From: CAVSJO01 sp963728445
GTDB lineage: Bacteria > Gemmatimonadota > Gemmatimonadetes > Longimicrobiales > RSA9
Reading direction: 5' to 3'
Assembly (NCBI GenBank): GCA_963728445.1
Contig: CAVSJO010000006.1
Span: forward strand, 434,001-498,000
DNA: 64,000 nucleotides
Shown here piece by piece: positions 1 to 7,828 of this stretch. The position numbers and the translations under genes are program-made. How positions within the stretch are numbered: position 1 is the first letter of the stretch; every line of letters starts with the position of its first letter. The notes beneath the pieces are model-generated. The model searched no databases. It saw nothing but the letters and a program-made list of their open reading frames with translations, and was not told the DNA's origin.

Positions 1-832
1 CCTCCGCACGGGCCAGGAGCGCCGCCCGGTCCGGAGTCGGCGTCCCGGCACCCCGGCCGCTCTCCGGACGGGAGGCCTCCTCACCTGGCCCGCCGGACGG
101 CACGGCCACCGGGGCCAGCGTCCGGCTCGCCAGAGCGCCCGCGTCCGCGCCCATCTGTCGGGCCAGCTCCCGCACCGCAGACTCCACTTCCGCCGCGGCC
201 GAGACGCTGTCCGCCCGCGCCCGCGCCCAGGCGGCCTCGGCTCGCAGTGTGTCCACCCGGGCGGCCTTGCCCGACGCCTGCATTCGCACCGCGCGCTCGC
301 GCTCGGCGGCGAGAGCCCGAGTCCGCGCCGTCGCCGAAGCCAGGACCTCCCGGGCCGCAGCGACCCGCAGGTACGCGTCCGCTGCCGCCGCGACTACCGC
401 GGCCGACGCCGCGTCCACCCCGCTCCCCGCCGCTTCCTTCAGCCGCCGCGCGGCTCTCACGCGGGCCACACGGGCTCCGCCGTCGAAGAGCGTCCAGGTG
501 AGCGACACACCGCCCTGTACCAGTGTCGTCTCGAAGGACGGCGGGTGCATGGGGTCGAACCCGTGCAGCGGCGCCACCACCATCGGCTCCTGGAAGCGCG
601 TCGCCGCTCCGTCCATCGCCAGTCGCGGGAAGAACGCCGACCGGGCCTCGCCCGCCCCGGCGTCCGCACCCTCGAGCCGGGCCTGCGCCGCCGCCACCCG
701 GGGACTCGTCCGGAGCGCCGCCGCCGCGGCAGCCGACAGCGTCAGCGCCGTGTCGCCTGCCGCCTGCGCCCGCGCAGCCCCGGCCCCGAGAGGCAGCGCC
801 AGCGCACACAGCATCATCACCCTTCGGATCAT
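1..832 (-). CDS. TolC-family outer-membrane efflux protein (partial, 3' end outside window)
   Basis: This should be the outer-membrane channel of a tripartite efflux or type I secretion system. On the minus strand the frame starts at the ATG at 832 with a signal peptide (MIRRVMMLCALALPLGAGA, then A-R-A-Q). It continues with the Ala/Arg/Glu-rich helical pattern of TolC: an early segment with LRTSPRVAAAQARLEGA, an aromatic stretch ending in LTWTLFDGG, and a long helix with RVDTLRAEAAWARARADS. No stop appears before the window edge, so about 277 codons are visible of a protein usually of 420-480. Its ATG overlaps the TGA of the TetR gene by four bases, which implies translational coupling and control by that regulator. 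The partner periplasmic adaptor and inner-membrane pump are probably beyond the left edge. The family assignment is by composition and motif, without a search. Confidence 0.8.
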   Translation of the reverse strand, partial: MIRRVMMLCALALPLGAGAARAQAAGDTALTLSAAAAAALRTSPRVAAAQARLEGADAGAGEARSAFFPRLAMDGAATRFQEPMVVAPLHGFDPMHPPSFETTLVQGGVSLTWTLFDGGARVARVRAARRLKEAAGSGVDAASAAVVAAAADAYLRVAAAREVLASATARTRALAAERERAVRMQASGKAARVDTLRAEAAWARARADSVSAAAEVESAVRELARQMGADAGALASRTLAPVAVPSGGPGEEASRPESGRGAGTPTPDRAALLARAE

Positions 833-1455
833 TCGTCCTCCTCCCCGCGGGTAAGGCCCCGTCGTGCGAACGCGAGCGCGTGGTCGACCACTCGTCCACG
901 CAGCTCCGGCGCGCCCGGATCCAGCCCCGCCGCCACCGGCAGCACCACGCGCCCCAGCGTCATCAGGATCAGCGGCTGCGAGATCAGGCTCGCCGCCATC
1001 AGTCGGGCATCGCCATCCCGAATCGTGCCGCCCCGCTGTCCCTCCTCCACGAGCGCGCACACGGCTCCGACCACCCGCCGCATCACGCGCTTCACCGCCT
1101 CCGGCGGCTCCCGTCCCACGATCACGTCCTGAAGGATCAGCCTCGCGACCTCCGGCTCGTTGGCGAACAGGTCGAAGTACGCCCTCACCACGGCCTCGAC
1201 CCGGTCCAGTGGCGCACCGGGGCCGGCCGTCGCCGCCACGATCCGCTCCGCCAGCGGCGCCATCGCCCGGGCCGCCACCTCCCCGTACAGGTTTCGCTTG
1301 GACCCGAAGTGGTAGGTGATGGCGCCCAGATTGGCCCCGGCCTCGGACGTGATCGCCCGCACCGATGCGCCGTCGTAGCCGCGCCCGGTGAAGAGCCGTC
1401 GTCCGGCGCGAATCAGCGCCTCTGCCGTCGAGTCCGTCTCTCGTGATTGCTTCAT
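829..1455 (-). CDS. TetR/AcrR-family transcriptional regulator
   Basis: A 208-residue repressor controlling, by position, the efflux gene that overlaps its 3' end. Residues about 10-55 form the TetR DNA-binding domain: a helix with AEALIRAGRRLFTGRGYDG, the helix-turn-helix SVRAITSEAGANLGAITYHF, and the typical YHFGSKRNLY following it. The rest is a helical ligand-binding domain with the pattern of the CerR/YbiH-like group (AYFDLFANEPEVARLILQDV). Length is normal for the family. The start is the ATG at 1455. No convincing ribosome binding site precedes it, and an inverted repeat sits exactly over the start codon, so autorepression is likely. Efflux repressors of this type usually bind hydrophobic drugs. 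The actual ligand cannot be read from the sequence. Confidence 0.92.
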   Translation of the reverse strand: MKQSRETDSTAEALIRAGRRLFTGRGYDGASVRAITSEAGANLGAITYHFGSKRNLYGEVAARAMAPLAERIVAATAGPGAPLDRVEAVVRAYFDLFANEPEVARLILQDVIVGREPPEAVKRVMRRVVGAVCALVEEGQRGGTIRDGDARLMAASLISQPLILMTLGRVVLPVAAGLDPGAPELRGRVVDHALAFARRGLTRGEEDE

Positions 1456-1465
1456 ACGTTCGTAT
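1454..1465. promoter_or_regulatory. Candidate TetR operator overlapping the start codon
   Basis: The sequence ATACG-TT-CGTAT is a perfect 5-bp inverted repeat with a 2-bp centre, and one flanking base pair also matches. It overlaps the TetR start codon (1453-1455) and lies in a short AT-rich patch (TTAAT) within very GC-rich DNA. TetR proteins bind such short palindromes to repress their own operon. The role is inferred from position and symmetry. Confidence 0.4.
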
Positions 1466-1514
1466 TAATGACGCGCGGGGAACGGTTCGCGCAAGGGGGT
1501 CGATACGCGGGGGC

Positions 1515-2504
1515 CTACTCCTCCCGGGTACGCGACCGGCGTTCGAGGCGGGTGTCTTCCCAGCTCGCCGGGTCCTCGAGGGGCTCCAGGTGGGTGAACA
1601 CGGTGGTGTTGGGGAGGGCGAGGCGGATCTCGTCCTCGATGCGCTCGAGAAGGTCGTGGCCGCGCTGCACGGTCCAGTCTCCCGGCACGAGAATGTGGAA
1701 GGAGACGAACTGGCGGGCGCCGGCCCTGCGCGTCCGGAGCGCGTGGTGCTGGACGCCGTCGCTCTCGTGACGGTCGAGGATTTCGAGAATGGGTTTCAGC
1801 ATCGCGGGGGGAAGCGCGGTGTCGAGGAGCCCGAGGGCGGAGCGCCGGACGAGGTCGATGCCGATATAGATGATGTTGACGGTGACGCCCAGGGCGACGA
1901 CGGAGTCGAGCCACGTCCAGCCGGTGAGAGCGGCGGCGCCGACGCCGACGACGACACCGACGCTGGTCCACACGTCGGTGATGAGGTGGTGTGCGTCCGC
2001 CTCGAGGGCGATGGAGTTGTAGCGGCGTCCCGCCTGGAAGAGCAGCCGGGCCACTGCGAAGTTCACGATGGTGGCGATGGCTGCGGCCCCGAGGCCCACT
2101 CCTACGTCCCCGATGGGCTGAGGGGCGAGCAGGCGCCGGACGGCGGTCCATGCGATGCTCACGGCGGCGACGAGGATCAGTGCGCCCTCGAAGCCGCTGG
2201 AGAAGTACTCGATCTTGCTGTGTCCGTACGCGTGCTCCTCGTCGGCGGGGCGTGCGGCGACCGAAAGGGCCCAGAGGGCGGCCACTGCCGCCACCAGGTT
2301 GACGACTGACTCCATCGCGTCGGAGAGCAGCCCGACCGATCCAGTGAGGAGATACGCGGCCGCCTTGAGGCCGATCGTCACAAGGGCGGCGGCGATGGAC
2401 AGCAGGGCGTAGCGGCGGAGGGTCGGGCGCTGCACTGTGGCTCGATGTGGGGGCGTTCGCGTGCCGCCGCGACGGGCGGCGGGGCGGAAACATGGCGTGG
2501 CCAC
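1515..2504 (-). CDS. Cation diffusion facilitator (CDF) family metal transporter
   Basis: This is an inner-membrane divalent-metal/proton antiporter of the FieF/CzcD type, exporting Zn, Fe, Co or similar. The 329-residue protein has six hydrophobic segments between about residues 33 and 230, then a cytoplasmic alpha/beta metal-sensing domain. The second helix carries SDAMESVVN (D62, E65, N69), and the fifth carries ADAHHLITD with H173 and D177, matching the His-x3-Asp half of the transport site. The loop YGHSKIEYFSSG is the usual post-TM2 signature. The equivalent of the second TM2 Asp of FieF is not at its normal spacing, so metal preference may differ. The first ~30 residues are basic and may be an over-long start; a GTG at 2435 is an alternative. 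It is divergent from the CPBP gene. Confidence 0.9.
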   Translation of the reverse strand: MATPCFRPAARRGGTRTPPHRATVQRPTLRRYALLSIAAALVTIGLKAAAYLLTGSVGLLSDAMESVVNLVAAVAALWALSVAARPADEEHAYGHSKIEYFSSGFEGALILVAAVSIAWTAVRRLLAPQPIGDVGVGLGAAAIATIVNFAVARLLFQAGRRYNSIALEADAHHLITDVWTSVGVVVGVGAAALTGWTWLDSVVALGVTVNIIYIGIDLVRRSALGLLDTALPPAMLKPILEILDRHESDGVQHHALRTRRAGARQFVSFHILVPGDWTVQRGHDLLERIEDEIRLALPNTTVFTHLEPLEDPASWEDTRLERRSRTREE

Positions 2505-2620
2505 GGCGCCGGACGCCAGTCCGGGTCCGCATGCCTCCCGTGCGTGCCCGGCCTTTCCCCACCGCGCCCGCGGCCTTTCCCCGATGGTCCCTGCGCGCCC
2601 GCGTCGGCACCCTTTCCGGC

Positions 2621-3448
2621 ATGGCGATCACGGTCAGGGAGGGCAAGCACCGCTCACGTGCAGGCAGGCTGCGGGTCCCCGCCCCGGGACGGGCTCTCGG
2701 TGTCCTCCTTCTCGTGCTGATCATCGTCTCGCTACGGGTGCTGGCGGAAGGCGCGGGGCGGGTCGCCTGGGTTGGGCCCGCGGCGCCCGCCCGGCTGAGG
2801 GACGCAGTCGGCATGGCGGCCCAGGTGGTCCTCGCCCTCGGCGCGGTCATGGCGCTCCGGCGCACCGGACCCGCCGGCGCGCTGCGGGAGCTCGGACTCC
2901 TCGGCGATCCGGCTCGGGGCGCCCTCCTGGGGTTCGCCGCGACGATCCCCGTCCTCGTCGGTTTCGCCGTCGCCGGAGGGGTGCGTCCCGGGATCGGGCC
3001 CGTGTCCCTCCTCGTCGCCGCGGTCGCCGTACCCCTCTCCGAGGACGTGCTCTTCCGCGGTCTCCTCTTCCGGCAGCTTCGCCAACGGCTGCGCTGGCGG
3101 TTCTGGCCGGCGTCCGGCACCGCGGCCATTGCCTTCGCCGCGACGTACCTCGTCCAGGCCGGCGCCGCCGGCCTCGGGATCGCCGGAACCGTCGGCCTCC
3201 TGGCCGTCGCCTGGTCGTATGGCGTCCTCGCCGCGTGGCTCTTCGAACGCTGGCATTGGGATCTGTGGATGGCGCTCGGCTTCCACGCGTTCGCGAACCT
3301 GTGGGGTTCCCTCTTCGACGCCGGCCCCACCATCCTCGGCCGCGGACCCGCCCTCGCCGCCGTCCTCCTGGGAGGCGCCATCGCAGTCGGGCTCTCCCTC
3401 CTCGGCACGCGGGATCTCCGCGTGGTGACGCCCCGTTCGACCGGGTAA
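2621..3448 (+). CDS. CPBP-family intramembrane protein (Abi/CAAX protease-like)
   Basis: A 275-residue multi-pass membrane protein of the CPBP glutamic-protease family. From the chosen ATG at 2621 there are about seven hydrophobic segments (residues 26-43, 65-80, 103-120, 126-140, 166-180, 187-207, 245-262). The first motif is degenerate: S-E141-D142-V-L-F-R146, where the family normally has E-E-x3-R. The third motif is H222-x3-N226 (HAFAN). At the second motif the usual F-x3-H reads F-A-A-T-Y176, so one expected metal or catalytic His is missing. Either catalysis is altered or the protein is an inactive scaffold. An upstream ATG at 2447 is in frame, but its extension is Arg/Pro-rich and unlikely. 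Substrate is unknown. Confidence 0.75.
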   Translation: MAITVREGKHRSRAGRLRVPAPGRALGVLLLVLIIVSLRVLAEGAGRVAWVGPAAPARLRDAVGMAAQVVLALGAVMALRRTGPAGALRELGLLGDPARGALLGFAATIPVLVGFAVAGGVRPGIGPVSLLVAAVAVPLSEDVLFRGLLFRQLRQRLRWRFWPASGTAAIAFAATYLVQAGAAGLGIAGTVGLLAVAWSYGVLAAWLFERWHWDLWMALGFHAFANLWGSLFDAGPTILGRGPALAAVLLGGAIAVGLSLLGTRDLRVVTPRSTG

Positions 3449-3510
3449 TCCTCATCCCGACATGACTTTCTTCCTTTTCCCCACAGGCAGCGCCTGATCG
3501 GGCTTTTAGG

Positions 3511-3536
3511 ATATCCGCATGGGAAATTCGCATACC
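3511..3536. promoter_or_regulatory. Candidate direct-repeat operator upstream of nirK
   Basis: Two 13-bp half-sites lie head to tail, ATATCCGCATGGG and AAATTCGCATACC. The first ten bases agree at eight positions, with the shared core CGCAT at 3516-3520 and 3529-3533. The stretch is conspicuously AT-rich and sits 56-81 bp before the nirK start codon. Rrf2-type nitric-oxide sensors such as NsrR bind tandem sites of this general layout, and nirK is a classic target of such control. No regulator gene is in the window, so the link is inference. Confidence 0.35.
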
Positions 3537-3591
3537 TGGACGAGTCGCGGCGCCGCAGCGGGTGCCGGACAGGTACACGAGGAGAGCTGAA

Positions 3592-4647
3592 ATGCAGAAG
3601 CGGAATCTGGTCGCCGGAGCGGTGTTCTTCGGGCTGGTGGTAGCGAGCGCGGCGTTCATCTCCAAGGGCGGATCGGCCGACACGGCCGGGAGTGCGCTGC
3701 CGCCGATCCGGGAGACGATCGTGCAGGAGCCGACGGCACCGCCGAACGTGCCTGCGCCCATCGACCGTGACTATGCGGCGAAGGTCGTGGTGACGCTGGA
3801 CGTACAGGAGAAGCGGATGCGCCTGGCGGACGGAGTCGACTACGACTTCTGGACGTTCGGCGGGCACGTCCCCGGGACGTTCATCCGGGTCCGGGAGGGG
3901 GACGAGGTCGAGCTCCACCTGAAGAACGAAAAGGGCAACTCGATGCCCCACAACGTTGATCTTCACGCCGTGAACGGGCCCGGCGGCGGAGCGATCGCGA
4001 CGACCACGGCTCCGGGCGGCGAGTCGGTGATCACGTTCCGCGCCCTGAACGCCGGCCTTTTCGTCTACCACTGCGCGACGATGCCGGTGGGGATGCACAT
4101 CGCCAACGGGATGTACGGGCTGATCCTGGTGGAGCCGAAGGAGGGACTGCCGAAGGTCGACCGTGAGTTCTACGTGATGCAGGGCGACTTCTACACGAAG
4201 GGCGGACTGGGCGAGCAGGGTCTGCAGGGCTTCGACTACGCGAAGGCGCTGGCGGAGACGCCCACGTACATCGTGTTCAATGGGGCGGTCGGCGCCCTCA
4301 CCGGGGAGCACGCGCTGCAGGCGAAGGAAGGGGACCGGGTGCGGCTGTTCGTGGGCAACGGCGGCCCGAACAAGACGTCGTCGTTCCACGTCATCGGCGA
4401 GATCATGGACACGCTCTACCCGGATGGCGGCGTCGTGCCGAACCACAACGTGCAGACCACCACGATCCCGCCGGGCGGCGCGGCCATGGCCGAGCTGACG
4501 GTGCAGGTACCCGGCGACTACGTCCTGGTGGACCACGCCATCTTCCGGGCGACGGATCGGGGCGCGAAGGCGATCCTGCACGTCGAGGGCGCGCCCAACG
4601 TCGCGGTCTTCCGGGAGGGCGCGGCGCCCGACCGTTCGGCCCAGTAG
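3592..4647 (+). CDS. nirK: Copper-containing nitrite reductase (NirK, class II-like)
   Basis: Reduces nitrite to nitric oxide in the periplasm during denitrification, or for nitrite detoxification. The 351-residue protein begins at ATG 3592, preceded by GGAGAG, and has an N-terminal hydrophobic segment (residues 6-22). Two cupredoxin domains follow. Type 1 copper ligands are H120, C161, H169 and M174, in YHCATMPVGMHIANGM. Type 2 ligands are H125, H160 and H315 (in VLVDHAIFR). The two catalytic residues are D123 (HNVDLH) and H266 (SSFHVIGE). The Cys-to-His distance of eight is typical of class II enzymes. All active-site residues are present, so it should be functional. It is followed by a strong hairpin and a porin gene. 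No nor, nos or electron-donor gene is visible nearby. Confidence 0.97.
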   Translation: MQKRNLVAGAVFFGLVVASAAFISKGGSADTAGSALPPIRETIVQEPTAPPNVPAPIDRDYAAKVVVTLDVQEKRMRLADGVDYDFWTFGGHVPGTFIRVREGDEVELHLKNEKGNSMPHNVDLHAVNGPGGGAIATTTAPGGESVITFRALNAGLFVYHCATMPVGMHIANGMYGLILVEPKEGLPKVDREFYVMQGDFYTKGGLGEQGLQGFDYAKALAETPTYIVFNGAVGALTGEHALQAKEGDRVRLFVGNGGPNKTSSFHVIGEIMDTLYPDGGVVPNHNVQTTTIPPGGAAMAELTVQVPGDYVLVDHAIFRATDRGAKAILHVEGAPNVAVFREGAAPDRSAQ

Positions 4648-4658
4648 CCGCTCACATC

Positions 4659-4689
4659 GCGGCGCCCCGGACCCGTTCCGGGGCGCCGC
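4659..4689 (+). terminator. Strong hairpin between nirK and the porin gene
   Basis: A perfect 12-bp GC stem (GCGGCGCCCCGG pairing with CCGGGGCGCCGC) with a 7-nt loop begins 11 bp after the nirK stop. It is followed by TCCTCGATT rather than a U-run. It could be a terminator or an mRNA-stabilising hairpin that lowers expression of the downstream porin. Confidence 0.6.
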
Positions 4690-4716
4690 TCCTCGATTCC
4701 CGTGTCGATCGATCCG

Positions 4717-5949
4717 ATGATGCGCAGGAAGGCGATGGCCGCCGCGGCCGCCGCGCTCCTCCTGTCGGCCGCTCCCGTGGCCGCCCAGGCTCCGACGGCT
4801 GCCGACGCCGCGGGCCCGCGACTCCGCGTGGAAGGGCAGGTCCGGCCGCGCTACGAGGCCCGGGCGCCGGAGGGCACGGACGACGAAGGGTATACCTCGA
4901 TGCGAGTACGCCTCGGAGCGGCCGCATCCGTCGCGCCGCGGGTGAGCGCATTCGTGCAGCTCCAGGACGTGCGGCTGTGGGGGGAGGAGGCGAGCACGCT
5001 CGCGGACTATTCAGCCGACCACCTGGACGTACATCAGGCGTGGGTGCGCGCGGGCGTGGCCGCGCTGAACGCCACCGTCGGGCGGCAGGAGGTCGCGCTG
5101 GGGGAGGAGCGGCTGGTCGGCGCGGTGGGGTGGGCGCAGCAGGGGCGGGCGTTCGACGGCGTGCGGGCGCACGGAGCCCGGGGCGACGTCGCCCTCGACC
5201 TCCTCGCCTTCCGCACCGGCGAGGTGTCGGCCGGCCGTCCGGACGGCTCCCTCCTCGGCGCCTGGGCGGCGTGGACGCCGGCCCCCGGCCAGGAAGTGGA
5301 CGCCTTCGCGCTACGGATCCACGAAGGGCCCGATCCGCGCGCGGCGGCGCCGCTCGCGACGGTGACCCGCCAGGCGACGCTGGGGGCCCGGTGGGCGGCC
5401 GCCGCCGGCCCGTTCGTCGGCCGGATCGAAGGTGCCTGGCAGTCCGGGACCCGCCGTAGCCTCGACGTCTCCGCGTGGATGCTGGCCTTCCGGGCCGGCG
5501 TACGCTTCGCCGAGGGACGCGGATCGGGCGACGTCGCCCTCGACGTCCTCTCCGGCGACGACGAGCCCGGGGATGACACCGTCCGCGTCTTCGACACGCT
5601 GTTCGCCACCAACCACAAGTTCTACGGCTTCGCCGATCTCTTCACGGACATTCCCGTCCACACGGGGGGGAGGGGGCTCCGCGACGCGCACGCCGGCGTG
5701 CAGTGGCGGCTCCCCTCGGACGTGACCGTCGCTGCGCGGGCGCACGCGTTCCGTGCGGCCGCGGCGGAGGGTCTGCCTTCCACGCGCTTCGGCCGGGAGC
5801 TGGACGTGACGGGTGCGTGGGTGGCAGCTCCGGGTCTCATCCTGAGCGCCGGCGCCGCCCGCTTCGAGGCGGGCCCGGCCCTGGCGGCGGTCGGCCGGGA
5901 CGTCGGAAGCATCACGTGGGCCTTCGTGATGCTCGACGCCACGTTCTAG
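4717..5949 (+). CDS. Alginate-export-like outer-membrane beta-barrel protein
   Basis: A 410-residue exported protein with a signal peptide ending A-Q-A, followed by alternating beta-strand segments and a C-terminal Phe (VMLDATF), as expected for an outer-membrane barrel. Features such as RLRVEGQVRPRYEAR, RVSAFVQLQDVRLWG, DVHQAWVRAG, TVGRQEVALGEERLVG and FATNHKFYGFADLF match the alginate-export porin family. Members of that family often sit beside respiratory or nitrite/nitrate genes, and here it follows nirK, so it may be a channel for small anions such as nitrite. The GTG at 4702 lies in frame upstream, but the ATG at 4717 gives a better signal peptide. No clear ribosome binding site was found. 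Substrate is inferred from position only. Confidence 0.75.
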   Translation: MMRRKAMAAAAAALLLSAAPVAAQAPTAADAAGPRLRVEGQVRPRYEARAPEGTDDEGYTSMRVRLGAAASVAPRVSAFVQLQDVRLWGEEASTLADYSADHLDVHQAWVRAGVAALNATVGRQEVALGEERLVGAVGWAQQGRAFDGVRAHGARGDVALDLLAFRTGEVSAGRPDGSLLGAWAAWTPAPGQEVDAFALRIHEGPDPRAAAPLATVTRQATLGARWAAAAGPFVGRIEGAWQSGTRRSLDVSAWMLAFRAGVRFAEGRGSGDVALDVLSGDDEPGDDTVRVFDTLFATNHKFYGFADLFTDIPVHTGGRGLRDAHAGVQWRLPSDVTVAARAHAFRAAAAEGLPSTRFGRELDVTGAWVAAPGLILSAGAARFEAGPALAAVGRDVGSITWAFVMLDATF

Positions 5950-6021
5950 GGGAGCATCGAGAGCCTTGCCGCCGGTCCGTGGCGGTGGAATCCTTGTGCC
6001 ACCCCCGAGCGGAGGCAATCG

Positions 6022-6624
6022 ATGCAGGCGGATTCCACGTGGCTCGACGAGGTCCTCGGCAGCGAAACCGGGACTTTCAGGCACGACGACCCGAACGGCA
6101 CATGGACGGCGGAGCGGCACCCCGAGGAGGGGGTGGTGCTCCGCCTCACACTGCGCGACGCCGACGGCCGTGTCCACCGCAGGACCGTCACCTGGGCCGC
6201 CGCTGCCGCGCGACCCGTGGAATTCCCCGACGATCTCCCCTTCCTGCCGGACCGCACGTGCGACGTCACCTGGGAGCATGACCAGGACGCGCGCGTCGCC
6301 GCGTGGCCGGTCCATCCCGAGCGATCCGCCACGACGCCCTCGGCGGACGATCCGTTCTCGGGGCCCGAAGACGAGCTCTGGCGGGTATTCGCCGCCGTCG
6401 AGGCGGCGTGCCTCGGCGCCGGCTGGTCGCTACTCGGGACGGAGGGGCGGGCAGGGGGCGAGCCCGTGCGCGCCGCCACGTTCATCCGGGACGACCGGGT
6501 CCGCACGATCGCGGCCGCCGAGAGCCCGGTGGGCGGCGTCGTCGTTCTCACGGAGCGATCCGCCCGCAGCGCTGCATCGATCGCGGAGGTCGCAGGCCCG
6601 AACCCGTCCCCTCCGGCGGGGTAG
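6022..6624 (+). CDS. Hypothetical protein
   Basis: I do not recognise this 200-residue soluble, acidic protein. It starts at ATG 6022 behind GGAGG with good spacing. The N-terminal half looks like a small beta-rich domain (GTWTAERHPEEGVVLRLTL, GRVHRRTVTWA). The C-terminal half has an alpha/beta pattern (ELWRVFAAVEAACLGAGWSL) and a low-complexity tail ending PSPPAG. No signal peptide or membrane segment is visible. It stops 8 bp before msrA and is probably co-transcribed with it. Confidence 0.7.
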   Translation: MQADSTWLDEVLGSETGTFRHDDPNGTWTAERHPEEGVVLRLTLRDADGRVHRRTVTWAAAAARPVEFPDDLPFLPDRTCDVTWEHDQDARVAAWPVHPERSATTPSADDPFSGPEDELWRVFAAVEAACLGAGWSLLGTEGRAGGEPVRAATFIRDDRVRTIAAAESPVGGVVVLTERSARSAASIAEVAGPNPSPPAG

Positions 6625-6632
6625 CCCACGAC

Positions 6633-7163
6633 ATGGAACACGCGACCCTCGCCGGCGGCTGCTTCTGGTGCCTCGAAGCGGCGTTTGACCTCCTCCGTGG
6701 AGTCGAGTCCGTCCAGTCCGGCTACATCGGCGGCACCGTCGACAACCCCTCCTACCGCCAGGTCTGCGGCGGGAACACCGGGCACGCCGAGGCAGTTCGG
6801 GTGACCTTCGATCCGGACGTCATCGGCTATTCCGACCTGCTCGACGTCTTCTTCACCGTCCACGATCCGACGCAGCTCGACCGCCAGGGAGCCGACGTGG
6901 GCACGCAGTATCGCTCGGCGATCTTTCCAGAGACGCCCGAGCAGGAGGCCACCGCTCGGGCGAAGATCGACGAGCTTTCCGCCTCCGACATCTGGGGTCA
7001 GCCCCTCGTCACCCGCATCGAGCCGTTCACCCGCTTCTGGCCCGCCGAGGACTACCACGCGGACTACTACGACCGCAACCCGGACCAGCCCTACTGCCGG
7101 ATCGTCATCGACCCCAAGATCGCGAAGCTCCGCAGGTCGCACCTGGACAAGCTCTCCCGCTGA
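6633..7163 (+). CDS. msrA: Peptide-methionine (S)-S-oxide reductase MsrA
   Basis: Repairs oxidised methionine by reducing the S-sulfoxide with thioredoxin. The 176-residue protein opens almost at its catalytic motif: GCFWC at residues 9-13, with C10 as nucleophile and a second Cys at 13. This is followed by YIGGTVDNPSYRQVCGGNTGHAEA, a long conserved run in the family (its key parts are Y-x-G-G and G-x-T-G-H-A-E). YRSAIF and YHADYYDRNPDQPYC complete the signature. There is no signal peptide, so it is cytoplasmic. An upstream in-frame extension (to 6303) is a shadow of the preceding gene. The start at 6633 fits the family length. Confidence 0.96.
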   Translation: MEHATLAGGCFWCLEAAFDLLRGVESVQSGYIGGTVDNPSYRQVCGGNTGHAEAVRVTFDPDVIGYSDLLDVFFTVHDPTQLDRQGADVGTQYRSAIFPETPEQEATARAKIDELSASDIWGQPLVTRIEPFTRFWPAEDYHADYYDRNPDQPYCRIVIDPKIAKLRRSHLDKLSR

Positions 7164-7195
7164 CTCAGAGCGCCCTCGATCCCGTCTGTAAACTA

Positions 7196-7225
7196 TTGTT
7201 GCGAACCCATTTAGGGCACCATAAT
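7196..7225 (+). promoter_or_regulatory. Candidate promoter for the response-regulator gene
   Basis: TTGTTG and CATAAT are separated by 18 bp in an AT-rich island between msrA and the response regulator. The layout resembles a housekeeping -35/-10 promoter and lies about 70 bp before the probable start at 7295. Confidence 0.4.
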
Positions 7226-7294
7226 TGCACGTGACGGCGCCGTGGGTGGTGAGGGATGCCGAGCGGGAGGGGGTCCGGCACGAGGGCAGGGAGC

Positions 7295-7828
7295 ATGGCA
7301 CGGCGCAAGAGGAAGGCTCAAGGGGGTCGAGAGGAAGGCGGAGGGATTGCGGCGACTCGTGGGGAAGAACCGCAGCCCCGGCCGCGTGTGCTCGTCATCG
7401 ACGATCTGGAGGACAACCTGTCCGTCGTGCAGACGGGGCTCGACCACTGCGGCTTCGAAGTGCTGACGGCGAAGAGCGGCCGCGAGGGGATCGACATGGC
7501 TCGGGAGCGGAGCCCGGACGTCATTCTCCTGGATCTCGCCATGCCCGGGGTGACGGGCTACGACGTACTGGCGCGGCTGCGTGAGGACGCCCCCACCCGG
7601 GACATCCCGGTGGTCGCGTTCACGGCCATGGACGAGGATGCCGAGCGGCTGCGGACGGCTGGCTTCCGAGCCCGCATTGCGAAGCCGATCACGCCGTCGG
7701 CGCTGGCGACACGGCTGCGGCGCTGCCTGGAGCGCGTGCGCTCCGGGGACGCGTGGGTCGAGGTCGCGGAGTTCGACGGCAGCGAGGAGGCCGCACCCGG
7801 CAGCGAGGAGGCCGCACCGATTGCCTGA
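7295..7828 (+). CDS. Single-domain response regulator (CheY-like receiver)
   Basis: A 177-residue receiver protein with no output domain. From the ATG at 7295, which follows AGGGAGC, a basic and Gly-rich N-terminus of about 30 residues precedes the receiver domain. That domain has the acidic pair D36-D37, phospho-acceptor D80 in ILLDLAMPG, T110 and K130 (in AKPITP), so all functional residues are present. The tail is acidic, with a repeated SEEAAP. It may relay phosphate to a partner, or act by protein contact. No histidine kinase lies nearby. The TTG start of the NFACT-R gene overlaps its last codons, so the two are probably made together. An in-frame start at 7256 is possible but less likely. 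Confidence 0.9.
   Translation: MARRKRKAQGGREEGGGIAATRGEEPQPRPRVLVIDDLEDNLSVVQTGLDHCGFEVLTAKSGREGIDMARERSPDVILLDLAMPGVTGYDVLARLREDAPTRDIPVVAFTAMDEDAERLRTAGFRARIAKPITPSALATRLRRCLERVRSGDAWVEVAEFDGSEEAAPGSEEAAPIA

Noticed and set aside
1465..4581. A 1038-codon minus-strand frame over CDF, CPBP and nirK
   Set aside because: Low-complexity Arg/Pro-rich translation opposite genes with strong motifs; a GC artefact.
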